From Neoechinorhynchus agilis (Eukaryota; Acanthocephala): DNA of 64,000 bases. The DNA is taken from positions 7,254,001 through 7,318,000 of the forward strand of contig CM121341.1 in NCBI GenBank assembly GCA_051530055.1. Direction: 5' to 3'. Positions 44,740 to 57,140 of the stretch are shown piece after piece; positions within the stretch are counted from its first letter, which is position 1, and each line of letters begins with the position of its first letter. The translations under genes and the position numbers were made by a program. The notes beneath the pieces are model-generated. The model was not told where the DNA came from and made no database searches. It was given only the letters and a program-made list of their open reading frames with translations.

Positions 44740-45192
44740 TTATGCCCGTTTGGAGTAACTTTTCCTAATCACAAGTGGGTTTACAATCAAAGAATCACTC
44801 ATGTCCTCGTCCGAACTTGAACTTTCATCTTGAATCGATACAAAAGTTGACTTTGATATCTTGACTTTCTCTTGAAACTCACTCATGGCCTGATCGTAGA
44901 TTTTATCCCACCAGCCTTCCTCGGGCCCAGCCCTATAGCCAATACCGTTGCGGTCAGCTTTAAGACTGGTTCTGATTGGCTGCCGGATGCCATTAAGCTC
45001 TTTTCCCAAACCATCCCCTTAAAAAAATAATCGAACTGATAAATAAAATAAAAAGTACAAACCCTCCTTCCAGCCGTACTTTTTCAAATAATCCGATCCT
45101 AGTGGCATCCTTAAATCCCCCAAATGAGAATCTAGAAAATGATTATAGGCATTTCCTGAATCAATAAACTTCGAAAATACTATTAACGGCAT
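44740..45192 (-). CDS. G-patch protein, GPATCH4-like
   Basis: Two exons joined by a 45-nt intron with matching phase: 45192-45063 and 45017-44740, 135 aa from ATG 45190-45192. The G-patch domain crosses the junction: LKKYGWKEG|DGLGKELNGI (pattern hhx(3)Gax2GxGlG), then RQPIRTSLKADRNGIGYRAG and WWDKIYDQA. GPATCH4 has the same order (W-x-x-G-K-G-L-G-R-x-E-N-G-I, then K-x-D-x-x-G-V-G-H, then W-W-x-x-x-F-N-x-x-A). G-patch proteins activate DEAH-box RNA helicases in splicing and ribosome biogenesis; GPATCH4 is nucleolar. The tail is Ser/Asp-rich (DESSSSDEDMSDS), a likely CK2 substrate. The start could also be the internal Met at 45106-45108. Satellite G begins about 150 bp upstream. Confidence 0.85.
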
Positions 45193-45339
45193 CTAATCTA
45201 CCACTCGTCGTACCGTTTTCATTCGTTAAATATACAGTAAAATGGAAAACAAATGTAAAAACTCCTTCTAATACGAATCTCTCGAAGGATAAAAAATGCT
45301 CTCGTACGAAAGAACTCACAGTTCCTGGTCCAAAAGGTT

Positions 45340-48300
45340 GTTTTAGTCATAAAGATCCAAATCTCAAAATACTTTTTGAAAGGAGCTACATAAGTCAGAG
45401 ATTTTATTGTTGCAAAAAAACCCAAAGAAACGATCGTGGAAACGTTATGAACCGGCGATATCTCTTTTTTAAGTCTAAAAAGAATCGATTTACATTGCTC
45501 AAAAAAGTTATTCAGACCGCCTTATTCTTGAAGTAAACAATTTCGCGTTTTTATTGAAATAAAACGACTGATTCGTTTTTGCCGTGTCGTTAAACTCGTA
45601 AAAAATATTAACGATCAATGAGTCAGCTTTTGTGCTATGGACAGAATCATTTTAGTGATAAAGATCCAAATCTCAAAATACTTTTTGAAAGGAGCTACAT
45701 AAGTCAGAGATTTTATTGTTGCAAAAAAACCCAAAGAAACGATCGTGGAAACGTTATGAACCGGCGATATTCTTTTAAGTCTAAAAGAATCGATTTACAT
45801 TGCCAAAAAAGTTATTCAGACCGCCTTATTCTTGAAGTAACAATTTCGCGTTTTTATGGAAATAAACGACTGATTCGTTTTTGCCGTGTCTTTAAACTCG
45901 TATATTAACGATCAATGAGTCAGCTTTTGTGCTATGGACAGAATCATTTTAGTCATAAAGATCCAAACAAAATTTTGAAAGGAGCTACATAAGTCAGAGA
46001 TTTTATTGTTGAACCAAAGAAACGATCGAAACGTTATGAACGGCATATCTCTTTTTAAGTCTAAAAAGAATCGATTTACATTGCTCAAAAAAGTTATTCA
46101 GACCGCCTTATTCTTGAAGTAAACAATTTCGCGTTTTTATGGAAATAAAACGACTGATTCGTTTTTGCCGTGTCTTTAAACTCGTAAAAAATATTAACGA
46201 TCAATGAGTCAGCTTTTGTGCTATGGACAGAATCATTTTAGTGATAAAGATCCAAACTCAAAATACTTTTTGAAAGGAGCTACATAAGTCAGAGATTTTA
46301 TTGTTGCAAAAAACCCAAAGAAACGATCGTGGAAACGTTATGAACCGGCGATATCTCTTTTTTAAGTCTAAAAAGAATCGATTTACATTGCTCAAAAAAG
46401 TTATTCAGACCGCCTTATTCTTGAAGTAAACAATTTCGCGTTTTTATGGAAATAAAACGACTGATTCGTTTTTGCCGTGTCGTTAAACTCGTAAAAAATA
46501 TTAACGATCAATGAGTCAGCTTTTGTGCTATGGACAGAATCATTTTAGTGATAAAGATCCAAATCTCAAAATACTTTTTGAAAGGAGCTACATAAGTCAG
46601 AGATTTTATTGTTGCAAAAAAACCCAAAGAAACGATCGTGGAAACGTTATGAACCGGCGATATCTCTTTTAAGTCTAAAAAGAATCGATTTACATTGCTC
46701 AAAAAAGTTATTCAGACCGCCTTATTCTTGAAGTAAACAATTTCGCGTTTTTATGGAAATAAAACGACTGATTCGTTTTTGCCGTGTCGTTAAACTCGTA
46801 AAAAATATTGACGATCAATGAGTCAGCTTTTGTGCTATGGACAGAATCATTTTAGTGATAAAGATCCAAATCTCAAAATACTTTTTGAAAGGAGCTACAT
46901 AAGTCAGAGATTTTATTGTTGCAAAAAAACCCAAAGAAACGATCGTGGAAACGTTATGAACCGGCGATATCTCTTTTTTAAGTCTAAAAAGAATCGATTT
47001 ACATTGCTCAAAAAAGTTATTCAGACCGCCTTATTCTTGAAGTAAACAATTTCGCGTTTTTATGGAAATAAAACGACTGATTCGTTTTTGCCGTGTCGTT
47101 AAACTCGTAAAAAATATTGACGATCAATGAGTCAGCTTTTGTGCTATGGACAGAATCATTTAGTGATAAAGATCCAAATCTCAAAATACTTTTTGAAAGG
47201 AGCTACATAAGTCAGAGATTTTATTGTTGCAAAAACCCAAAGAAACGATCGTGGAAACGTTAGAACCGGCGATATCTCTTTTTAAGTCTAAAAAGAATCG
47301 ATTTACATTGCTCAAAAAGTTATTCAGACCGCCTTATTCTTGAAGTAATTTCGCGTTTTTATGGAAATAAAACGACTGATTCGTTTTTGCCGTGTCGTTA
47401 AACCGTAAAAAATATTGACGATCAATGAGTCAGCTTTTGTGCTATGGACAGAATCATTAGTGATAAAGATCCAAACTCAAAATTTTTGAAAGGAGTCATA
47501 AGTCAGAGATTTTATTGTTGAAAAACCCAAAGAAACGATCGTGGAAACGTTATGAACCGGCGATATCTCTTTTTTAAGTCTAAAAAGAATCGATTTACAT
47601 TGCTCAAAAAAGTTATTCAGACCGCCTTATTCTTGAAGTAAACAATTTCGCGTTTTTATGGAAATAAAACGACTGATTCGTTTTTGCCGTGTCGTTAAAC
47701 TCGTAAAAAATATTGACGATCAATGAGTCAGCTTTTGTGCTATGGACAGAATCATTTTAGTCATAAAGATCCAAATCTCAAAATACTTTTTGAAAGGAGC
47801 TACATAAGTCAGAGATTTTATTGTTGCAAAAAACCCAAAGAAACGATCGTGGAAACGTTATGAACCGGCGATATTCTTTTAAGTCTAAAAAGAATCGATT
47901 TACATTGCTCAAAAAAGTTATTCAGACCGCCTTATTCTTGAAGTAAACAATTTCGCGTTTTTATGGAAATAAAACGACTGATTCGTTTTTGCCGTGTCTT
48001 TAAACTCGTAAAAAATATTAACGATCAATGAGTCAGCTTTTGTGCTATGGACAGAATCATTTTAGTGATAAAGATCCAAACTCAAAATACTTTTTGAAAG
48101 GAGCTACATAAGTCAGAGATTTTATTGTTGCAAAAAACCCAAAGAACGATCGAAACGTTATGAACCGGCGATATCTCTTTTTTAAGTCTAAAAAGAATCG
48201 ATTTACATTGCTCAAAAAAGTTATTCAGACCGCCTTATTCTTGAAGTAAACAATTTCGCGTTTTTATGGAAATAAAACGACTGATTCGTTTTTGCCGTGT

Positions 48301-49865
48301 CTTTAAACTCGTAAAAAATATTAACGATCAATGAGTCAGCTTTTGTGCTATGGACAGAATCATTTTAGTGATAAAGATCCAAACTCAAAATACTTTTTGA
48401 AAGGAGCTACATAAGTCAGAGATTTTATTGTTGCAAAAAACCCAAAGAAACGATCGTGGAAACGTTATGAACCGGCGATATCTCTTTTTTAAGTCTAAAA
48501 AGAATCGATTTACATTGCTCAAAAAAGTTATTCAGACCGCCTTATTCTTGAAGTAAACAATTTCGCGTTTTTATGGAAATAAAACGACTGATTCGTTTTT
48601 GCCGTGTCTTTAAACTCGTAAAAAATATTAACGATCAATGAGTCAGCTTTTGTGCTATGGACAGAATCATTTTAGTGATAAAGATCCAAATCTCAAAATA
48701 CTTTTTGAAAGGAGCTACATAAGTCAGAGATTTTATTGTTGCAAAAAACCCAAAGAAACGATCGTGGAAACGTTATGAACCGGCGATATCTCTTTTTTAA
48801 GTCTAAAAAGAATCGATTTACATTGCTCAAAAAAGTTATTCAGACCGCCTTATTCTTGAAGTAAACAATTTCGCGTTTTTATGGAAATAAAACGACTGAT
48901 TCGTTTTTGCCGTGTCTTTAAACTCGTAAAAAATATTAACGATCAATGAGTCAGCTTTTGTGCTATGGACAGAATCATTTTAGTGATAAAGATCCAAATC
49001 TCAAAATACTTTTTGAAAGGAGCTACATAAGTCAGAGATTTTATTGTTGCAAAAAACCCAAAGAAACGATCGTGGAAACGTTATGAACCGGCGATATCTC
49101 TTTTTTAAGTCTAAAAAGAATCGATTTACATTGCTCAAAAAAGTTATTCAGACCGCCTTATTCTTGAAGTAAACAATTTCGCGTTTTTATGGAAATAAAA
49201 CGACTGATTCGTTTTTGCCGTGTCTTTAAACTCGTAAAAAATATTAACGATCAATGAGTCAGCTTTTGTGCTATGGACAGAATCATTTTAGTGATAAAGA
49301 TCCAAACTCAAAATACTTTTTGAAAGGAGCTACATAAGTCAGAGATTTTATTGTTGCAAAAAACCCAAAGAAACGATCGTGGAAACGTTATGAACCGGCG
49401 ATATCTCTTTTTTAAGTCTAAAAAGAATCGATTTACATTGCTCAAAAAAGTTATTCAGACCGCCTTATTCTTGAAGTAAACAATTTCGCGTTTTTATGGA
49501 AATAAAACGACTGATTCGTTTTTGCCGTGTCTTTAAACTCGTAAAAAATATTGACGATCAATGAGTCAGCTTTGTGCTATGGACAGAATCATTTTAGTGA
49601 TAAAGATCCAAACTCAAATACTTTTTGAAAGGAGCTACATAAGTCAGAGATTTTATTGTTGCAAAAAACCCAAAGAAACGATCGTGGAAACGTTATGAAC
49701 CGGCGATATCTCTTTTTTAAGTCTAAAAAGAATCGATTTACATTGCTCAAAAAAGTTATTCAGACCGCCTTATTCTTGAAGTAAACAATTTCGCGTTTTT
49801 ATGGAAATAAAACGATTGATTCGTTTTTGCCGTGTCTTTAAACTCGTAAAAATATTGGCGTTCGA
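45340..49865. repeat. Satellite G, about 305-bp unit
   Basis: About 15 units, the largest array here (4.5 kb). Starts of GATCAATGAGTCAGC fall near 45613, 45910, 46199, 46506, 46814, 47123 and so on to 49557, spacing 290-309 bp. Other landmarks are AAGGAGCTACATAAGTCAGA, AACGATCGTGGAAACGTTAT, AGTTATTCAGACCGCC and ACGACTGATTCGTTTTTGCC. Full-length units carry a 75-codon frame beginning MSQLLCYGQNHFSDKDP, but many units have indels that break it. The left-hand units (45340-46100, 47160-47520) have many small deletions, while 48000-49500 is nearly uniform. It lies between two minus-strand genes. Confidence 0.95.
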
Positions 49866-49979
49866 TCTGTGAGCTTTTAAGGTTGATTTGATCTTACGCC
49901 TCTATTTCATTAGACAACGAGCTTACTTGAATAAAACACACGCACTATCGATCCATAGCATTTTTAAAAAAACACCATC

Positions 49980-51843
49980 TCAAGAAGTGATCTCCTCTTC
50001 AATCTTCGGGATTTTTGCTTCAGGATCGCGGGCCTGAACTGTCGTTGACTCTTCATTGACGTTTTCGAACACATCTTCGTCTTCGCTTATTGAAGGCGAC
50101 ATTGACTGATTGCTGATACTGTTATGATTGGTGACCACAGCGGGTGGCTGTCCGTGGTTATTGGTTGTTCGACAGACCCGCTTTAAAGACTCATTGAAAT
50201 TACAAGAGCCTGGACCACAATGGTACTCAAACCCGGCATTCTCAAAACTCACTAACAGAAACTCATTTTCATCCAGTTTGTAGGACAGTTTCACCGACGG
50301 ATGTTCTGTTAATGCATTATATCACCAAATTAAGATTTCTCCAACAGGATGTAATGCTCGCTTAATTGGGCACTTTCGCCATCAACCACCATTTCGACGA
50401 TCCGCGTCATTTGGTATAAACAGTCCTTACATCGCTTATCATTTCCTTCCATTAAATCGTCGTCTAAAGAAGCAGTGTTCAAATTGGTCATGGAAATGAT
50501 CTGATGCTTCCAAGAATGGTGTATATCGGCCGCCAATAGCGGACACCTGAATGCTTCCAGGATCGCAACAAAACAAAACCGAAGTTGCTCAGGAGTTTGA
50601 ATGAGACCCATTCGTTGTGAACGGAGATCGCAAAGTAATGAAGTCAAATCGATCACTTCACAACTCACATATTCTGATGCAAGCTACACGTTAAAATAGA
50701 GTGTATGGATTTAATTAAAGTTCGAATAAAAGCGAAAACATACCATTTGTAGGACTATATCTACAAAGATGAACGTTCCACTACGTCCGACTCCCGCACT
50801 GCAGTGGACTATCGGTGGGCGATATGGGTCGTTGAAGACTCCTGCCCTGCGACACTCGTGTAGAAAATGAAGAAAACACTGAGGAGTCGACGGCTCGCCA
50901 AAATCGGGCCAATCAATATAGTTGAAATGTCTAATATTTCGAGACTCGGTTCCTCGGTACATGGTCATATAACGCAAGACGAAGTAGTCGTGTTTTTCAA
51001 TCGCATCAAGGGTAATGTTTATTGGAACGATCGGTGAACCGTCAACCGATCCGTCGTCCTCAGATGACCAATCATCGTTTGATGAACAGTCCGCACACAA
51101 ATCAGTCACATCAGTGGCTTACAGAAGATAATTTTCGTAAAGTAGATCGTAGAGTACACTTTTCATGGGTAAAATCTTTATTGAATTTTGTCGACACTCA
51201 AGTCTTATGCTCTATTTCGTCGACAAAAAAGCGAAGAATTCAAAGACATTATTTTTGTTAAGTGACAATATTTGGGGAAAAAACCATGCTATTGAACGAT
51301 TTCAAAAACAAATCTGTAAGACCACTGATTTACTTGATCATTTTGATTTTGCAGATTCTTAGGAAAGTATTGTGCACATTTATTGCGACCTCGTTCAAAT
51401 ATCTTGTTCAGCATGATAATATCGCTAGATCCTTGCTCCCAAACCATTTGCCAGAAATGGCGTATTGTGTTATGTAAAGGACCCTGCAAGGCATCAAATC
51501 ATTAACTTTTTTGTTCAAAAAGATTTTACCTGAGTAAGAATAAAATTTCTTTGCGCATTATCGTATTTGACACTGCTTGCATTTATGTACCCGGGTTTGC
51601 TTTCGAGTTGAATCCGTGTGTGATCATAGGGAAGGATATCTCGATATCGATTTAATAGACGATTATCGGGTTTTTTTGCTTCATTCTTCGACAATCCACT
51701 GGTTTGTAGGTTACATGCGCCAGAGAGCCACTAGTAGAGAGAGAAGTTTATGAAACTGTTTGTAAGTTTTAACCGACTTGGAAATACAACGACCAAGCCT
51801 TCTCGGTCTCTAAACTGAGGTATTGATCCAATATGTGAGCCAT
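49980..51843 (-). CDS. Non-receptor protein tyrosine phosphatase, PTP1B/TC-PTP (PTPN1/PTPN2) type
   Basis: Six exons on the minus strand: 51843-51778, 51730-51530, 51483-51334, 51058-50744, 50683-50374, 50305-49980, with phases that match throughout (455 aa; PTP1B is 435). Blocks in order: W-S-L-Y-F-Q helix; [14 protein letters not shown] pTyr loop; [27 protein letters not shown] with the catalytic Asp; [13 protein letters not shown] with the catalytic Cys and Arg; [13 protein letters not shown] with the Q-loop Gln. WPDFG and the QTPEQLRF context point to PTPN1/PTPN2. All catalytic residues are present, so it should be active. Uncertain points: exon 4 could start at 51117 (acceptor TGTAAG) instead of 51058, and exon 5 could read on to a stop at 50330 (361 aa) instead of splicing to the acidic tail in exon 6, which lacks the hydrophobic ER anchor of PTP1B. 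Confidence 0.9.
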
Positions 51844-52864
51844 CGTTGTCCGGTGATTACGCTAAATCCATCTAGAAACAATTTTAGAGAATCTATCGAC
51901 TCCTTCGTCTATGCCCACGAAGAGTGGACAGCTTAAATAGAGAAATTCGTCGTTGGCGACATACTGCGTTGGTTGTCTCGAAACCTTCTCTCTCTCCCTC
52001 TTTCAATGCATCGACGGCGTCATTACTGCTGCCACACGGGCGAAACTGAAGATTTTGAAAGTAATACCGATCAGAATGTATGGCGAAATAGGAGATATTT
52101 CGAAAGTGAGGAAACCTCGTCTTTTTAATCATTAAAAAAAAGGTTTTTGGTTATGGTTCTTTTCGATGTTTTGCCCACCAACAAGGTCCGGGGACCGTGT
52201 GCCCATTAATAAAACCCTGCACTATAACAATAACTTACAATAAAATGATTTTTAACCGGGCGAGTATATTCAATGGATTTTCTCTTTATATAAAGTTCTA
52301 AATGAATTTAATACTTCACAAAACTTTAAACGCGTCTTCTCTCTTTTTCGTTGTTGGAGATCCACGCTATAAGAAACTAACTGAAATGTCACCAAGAAAA
52401 AGTTATTCGGGATGACAAAGTTTAAAAAAAAGATGGTTCTTGAGTTTACCAAAGAGATAACCAGTTGAACTTGAACAACTCATGGCCGTATGTTTTGTTT
52501 CTCTGGTGTAAGATATCGGTGTGCCTATATGCTGAGTAATGGATATTCTAAAAAAAACATATAACCGGCTTGCCAGTAAACATTGGAGTGGGGATTATGA
52601 TCACCACAAATCCATTATTGAAATGTTTCCGAGTGTAAATAGTTTCAAAGTTAAAAAAATTCCATTTTATCTCTCTTCGTAAGCAATGATTCAGATAAGC
52701 ACTTACATGTTTACGGTACCTTCGAATCCACTTAAATTGTTTTTATACAAAAAGGCGATTCGACAAGAGTTTGAGATTCACTTTGTTTCTCGATTTATGC
52801 GAGCTCTGCTGTCTTATTAAAAAGACGAGATATCGATTTTCCATTCATAAGATCGATCGGATCA
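51844..52864. other. Upstream of the phosphatase; no gene seen
   Basis: It carries one copy of the dispersed motif (GATATTTCGAAAG, then GGAAACCTCGTC, about 52089-52120). Otherwise AT-rich with no supported frame. Confidence 0.4.
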
Positions 52865-53127
52865 TCAAAGCAACGAAGCATCCCGTTTCTCGCAAGACGT
52901 CTCAAATAAGACCGAAGGTAAAAATACTATTCGCGAAATAGTCATAAGCTCAATTAGTACAAATCTCTGCAAGTACACGCTGTTTAGCAAAGATTAGGCA
53001 CCCATCAATTGGCATTTATCCAAAAATAATGAGCGTTTTACCTGCACAAAGTTACGGCATTGGCACAAATCAGTTCTACATTTGGCCTATCAGGTTCCAA
53101 CTTTTGATTTAATGACAAACCTTTCAT
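52865..53127 (-). CDS. Candidate two-exon gene, unrecognised
   Basis: From ATG 53127, 28 codons plus two bases (MKGLSLNQKLEPDRPNVELI...) reach a donor (GCAG|GTAAAA, exon end 53042). A 62-nt intron ends in AAACAG, and a phase-matched exon (52979-52865) gives VYLQRFVLIELMTISRIVFL and a stop after 38 codons; 66 aa in all. The hydrophobic second half could be a membrane segment. The frame at 53315-53569 upstream may belong to the same gene. No family recognised. Confidence 0.3.
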
Positions 53128-53314
53128 TGCTCAAAGTGCGAACATTTTGTGAACGATTTCGCGAAATCGAATCCTTTTGTATGTGCTACGAATCCATAGT
53201 CAATTGATTGAACTTATTTTGAAATTATTTACTCAGCAACTTTTTGAAGAAAATCTGACAAACAACGGTTCTCTGGTAAGAGTGATTTTTCAGAATCTTT
53301 TACAAACTAGTGCA

Positions 53315-53569
53315 TTATTTCTCTTCCAAGTACAATAAGAATGGAATCAGGTCGATGTTCGACCAACGGATAATATCCCAAAAATAAATGTTCATGACCG
53401 AAAAATGTCCATTTTCAGTTCTGTCATCACCGATTTCAAAAAAACTTAAACGCACCTCTTTCTGAGGTGAGTCTGGACGATTAGTCACTGCAGTCTCTGT
53501 GAAGGATTTCACAAGACGACATCTAGTTAGCGCACAAGTCATAGATGACTCAGTGCTTCGTATTTCCAT
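53315..53569 (-). CDS. Candidate small coding exon or gene, unrecognised
   Basis: 84 codons from ATG 53567-53569 (MEIRSTESSMTCALTRCRLV, then KSFTETAVTNRPDSPQKEV). After codon 38 a possible donor (AAAGAG|GTGCGT) occurs; without splicing the frame goes on to SFFEIGDDRTENGHFSVMNI and a stop. Composition is protein-like. It may be the first exon of a gene that includes 52865-53127. Confidence 0.3.
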   Translation of the reverse strand: MEIRSTESSMTCALTRCRLVKSFTETAVTNRPDSPQKEVRLSFFEIGDDRTENGHFSVMNIYFWDIIRWSNIDLIPFLLYLEEK

Positions 53570-53879
53570 GACTTTAGTGCGTTAAATTTCAAAAGGAGTG
53601 TGGAAACGTTATAATTTTCTTCAATCTATATTGCAAATGTGTTCTAAATTGCAGACTGACTTAACGTCTTTTTGAGCACATTCCCCACTTTTTAAAACAT
53701 TCAGGTACAAAAAAAATGAATTTTTAATCGAAATGTTTACGAAGAGAAATTGCAAAAATTTAAGACCCATTCGTCGAACTAATCCGGATTTCTATGCATT
53801 ATTAAGCAATGAATTTTATATGACAACTGCATCGAATCGCAACGTTGTGTAAAATTATGAACGTCAAAGAATGATAATT

Positions 53880-55090
53880 GTTGTCAACAAAATTGACGGT
53901 ATTTCTCAATTTTTTAATGTGAATAAAAGTGGTATCTGAAGGAAATCTTTTTTTACCAGGCCAGAATGCAACAGCTTAAAAGTGTATGAACAACAAACTT
54001 TTTTGAGGTTATGCTTCAAAAATACGGCAATTCTCAAATTTTTAAAAGTGAATAAAAGATGTATTTAATAGAAAGCAAAAATTTGACCGATCAAAATGAA
54101 CTTTTTTTGAGATTCTGCTTTAAAAAACTAAGGCATTTTTCAAATTTTTAAAAGTGAATAAAAGATGTATTTAATCAAAAGAAAAAATATGACCCATCAG
54201 AATAAACTTTTTTGAGATTCGCTTTAAAAAATACTACGGCAATTCTTAAATTTTTAAAAGTGAATAAAAGGTATATTTAATGGGGAAATTTTTTGACCCA
54301 TCAGAATAAACTTTTTTGAGATTCGCTTTAAAAAATACTACGGCAATTCTTAAATTTTTAAAAGTGAATAAAAGGTATATTTAAAGGAGAAATTTTTTGA
54401 CCCATCAGAATAAACTTTTTTGAGATTCCGCTTTAAAAAATACTACGGCAATTCTTAAATTTTTAAAAGTGAATAAAAGATGTATTTAATCAAAAGAAAA
54501 AATATGACCGATCAAAATGAACTTTTTGAGATTCTGCTTTAAAAAACTAAGGCATTTTTCAAATTTTTAAAAGTGAATAAAAGGTATATTTAATCAAAAG
54601 AAAAAATATGACCCATCAGAATAAACTTTTTTGAGATTCCGCTTTAAAAAACTAAGGCATTTTTCAAATTTTTAAAAGTGAATAAAAGGTATATTTAAAG
54701 GAAAAAATTTTGACCGATCAAAATGAACTTTTTTGAGATTCCGCTTTAAAAAATACTACGGCAATTCTTAAATTTTTAAAAGTGATTAAAAGGTATATTT
54801 AAAGGAAAAAATTTTTGACCGACCAGAATAAACTTTTTTTGACCGACCAGAATAAACTTTTTTTGAGATTCCGCTTTAAAAAACTAAGGCAATTCTTAAA
54901 TTTGTAAAAGTGAATAAAAGGTATATTTAAAGGAGAAAAATTTTGTCCGATCAGAATGAACTTTTTTGAGATTGCGCTTTAGAAACCTACGACGGCAATT
55001 CTTAAATTTTTAAAAGTGAATAAAAGGTATATTTAAAGGAGAAAAATTTTGACCGACCAGAATAAACTTTTTTTTGCGATTTTGCTTTAA
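53880..55090. repeat. Satellite H, about 105-bp unit
   Basis: Eleven to twelve units marked by AAATTTTTAAAAGTGAATAA, GAATAAACTTTTTTGAGATT and CGCTTTAAAAAATACTACGG, spacing 101-108 bp. It is diverged on the left (53880-54060) and more regular in the middle. One unit carries a local duplication at 54820-54850 (TTTTGACCGACCAGAATAAA twice). Confidence 0.88.
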
Positions 55091-56876
55091 AAAAGATCCC
55101 ACTTTTGAGCACTCCACTTAAATGTTCAATTGATAAAACATCCCAAACCACATAAAAAATTATTCGTGAATTCTTTGAAAGTGGACTTTTCACGTTTAGA
55201 ATCGACCGAAAGCTCATTAAGTAACTAATTCCAGGAATTCGCTCAACTCACGAACATCCCAGAGAGGGGGAGCCTCGCATTCTCGGGACTAGCGAACACT
55301 TTCAAAGACGCACTTTCATTAATATTACGTTTGTGTAGGCGTCGTAGGCTTTGTTTTCATCACCCACGCGAGTGGGAGGCGTCATTGACGAGAACAACTG
55401 CACCGGAGGCAAAATTGAGCGAGAGACAAAAGCAAACTGAACGTCAAGGGGCGGTTTGGTTAAATCCGAATTTTAAAGGTCCGAATATCTTTTTTAATAG
55501 AATGTTTGAAGATTGAACTGTTCATATTGGCAAAGCCAAATTCATAATTTAATTTCTTTTATCCTCCAAAAACAACCTTTACTAGAATCTCGCGTGAGAA
55601 ATAAAGATTTATTCCCTTTCACAATATTTCATTAAAAAGGGAATCAATAAACTAATCTCCAATATCTCATAGCCAAACAAAAAATATCCATGAACAACCT
55701 ATTTCAATATTTTCCGCGTAGATTTCGTCAGACTTTTTATAGGGCTGATTGCAGGAAGTTCCAATTAGCCGTATCGATAAATCATAGCGGACTAATTGAC
55801 GATTTATGTTGAAACGAACTAATGAAGAAAAAATCGCGAAAACGAAAGTTGACTTGAATTCGCCGCTCAAATACGTTAAACAAGCATTAAAAACCCAGAG
55901 AAAAGTATAAAGCAGCTTGTTGACAAACAATAATCGGCAGAGATTTTAATTTGGATGGAATTCGGCAAACCTGGAAGTAGTTACGTCGACCGCTTTTTTT
56001 ATTCTATTTTTGCACTCAGAGTGTACAAAATGTTCATTGACGTTTTCGATTGTAGTCATTTTAAACGCATTCTCACATTGGGAATGAGCGATAGCAGTTA
56101 TTATCACTGAACACTGACTTTAAAGATCATTAGATTTATGTGAAAATTAATAGGCAAAAGATGGATAATAATCCATAACGGCCACGATTGCTGGACTGGT
56201 CGAACATTAATTGGAAAAAGGGGCACCGATAAAAGTCCATAGTGCGGTGATTCAGAATCAACGAATGCTTCAAAACGCCGCAACCGTCAGTTTTTAGTTT
56301 ATCCATGAATCATGCGGATCACGCGAAAGTGTGGGACCCTCAAAAACGCATCTGAAATGTTAACGTTTCGCCGTAATGATGTTGTATAGACTGCTGAGTT
56401 AGGTCAAGTATCTCGCACAACCAAGCTGAACAATGGTCTTTTTTGGGATGAGCATACTCCTCCAATAAAAGAAAAAGTCTAATGTCGATTTAGATTTGTA
56501 TTCCTGAGACTGAAGGTCGTGACACTCAGACCACAAACTATCCAAGTGGCCATCTAATTTCTTACTCAGCAAAAGCAACCAATCACAGTTAAAGCGCAGT
56601 AAAATCTTTGGGCAAACTCATTATTTGCTCGAACCTCACTGTATCTGACTGTCACTTTCTTGGAAAAAAAAGACGAGGCAAATCATTTTTTAGCTTAAAT
56701 ATAAAAGAGTATTGATTTTCGCCCTAAAAAATCTAATGAGAGAAAGTTTGTAGTAGAATTCAACAATTGGAAATCGGTATTTAATTTTTAAAGTTGCCAC
56801 TTCAATCTAAAAAAAGGAGAAAAAAAAACAGCCGCCGTATCTATTAGATGTACTTGTAGTTATTTCGATTCATTAA
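55091..56876. other. Intergenic DNA without a supported gene
   Basis: 55230-55520 is GC-richer and has a 61-codon frame starting at a TTG, probably chance. At 55508-55530 the phrase GAAGATTGAACTGTTCATAT matches phrases near 39054 and 63573. Near 56330 the complement of CCCACACTTTCGCGTGATCC recalls the insert in satellite D. Confidence 0.35.
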
Positions 56877-57086
56877 TCATAGAAAGAAAAAATCTCCTTT
56901 TATTTGTTCTAAGCGGATTTGATTAGTAAAAACACGAATTTGATTTTTGTCCAATACTGAAGATGAACGATCCAGCGAAAGTAATCCGATTGATGTGATT
57001 ATAAATATGCTCATTTGAGGAGCGACGTTCAACAAAAATTTGCTGAGGACATCTCGAAAAACCGGAATGTTATCACCAGTAACCAT
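56877..57086 (-). CDS. Candidate 69-aa protein, divergent from the CFAP20DC-like gene
   Basis: ATG 57084-57086 opens a frame with a hydrophobic stretch (MSIFIITSIGLLSL, about residues 25-38) and a basic/Gln-rich end. It starts 54 bp from the start of the plus-strand gene at 57141, so the two could share a promoter. The opening MVTGDN matches a P-type ATPase motif only by chance: nothing else of that family is present. Confidence 0.3.
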   Translation of the reverse strand: MVTGDNIPVFRDVLSKFLLNVAPQMSIFIITSIGLLSLDRSSSVLDKNQIRVFTNQIRLEQIKGDFFFL

Positions 57087-57140
57087 GGTGACGACTAAAA
57101 GAACAGATAGTCAAACCTTCGTATTTGGTTATCAATTGTT

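Noticed and set aside
45618-47045. 75-96-aa frames starting MSQLLCYGQ in satellite G as a possible small protein family
   Set aside because: Most units have indels that break the frame, and the changes are not biased toward silent sites as far as I can see by eye. The frame seems incidental.
55331-55516. A 61-codon frame rich in Arg and Glu
   Set aside because: It starts at a TTG, and no splice or family evidence supports it. GC-rich local composition is enough to keep a frame open.
56877-57086. MVTGDN at the start of a small frame as a P-type ATPase
   Set aside because: No other ATPase motif (DKTGT, GDGxNDxPAL) is present in the region; the match is six residues long and probably accidental.
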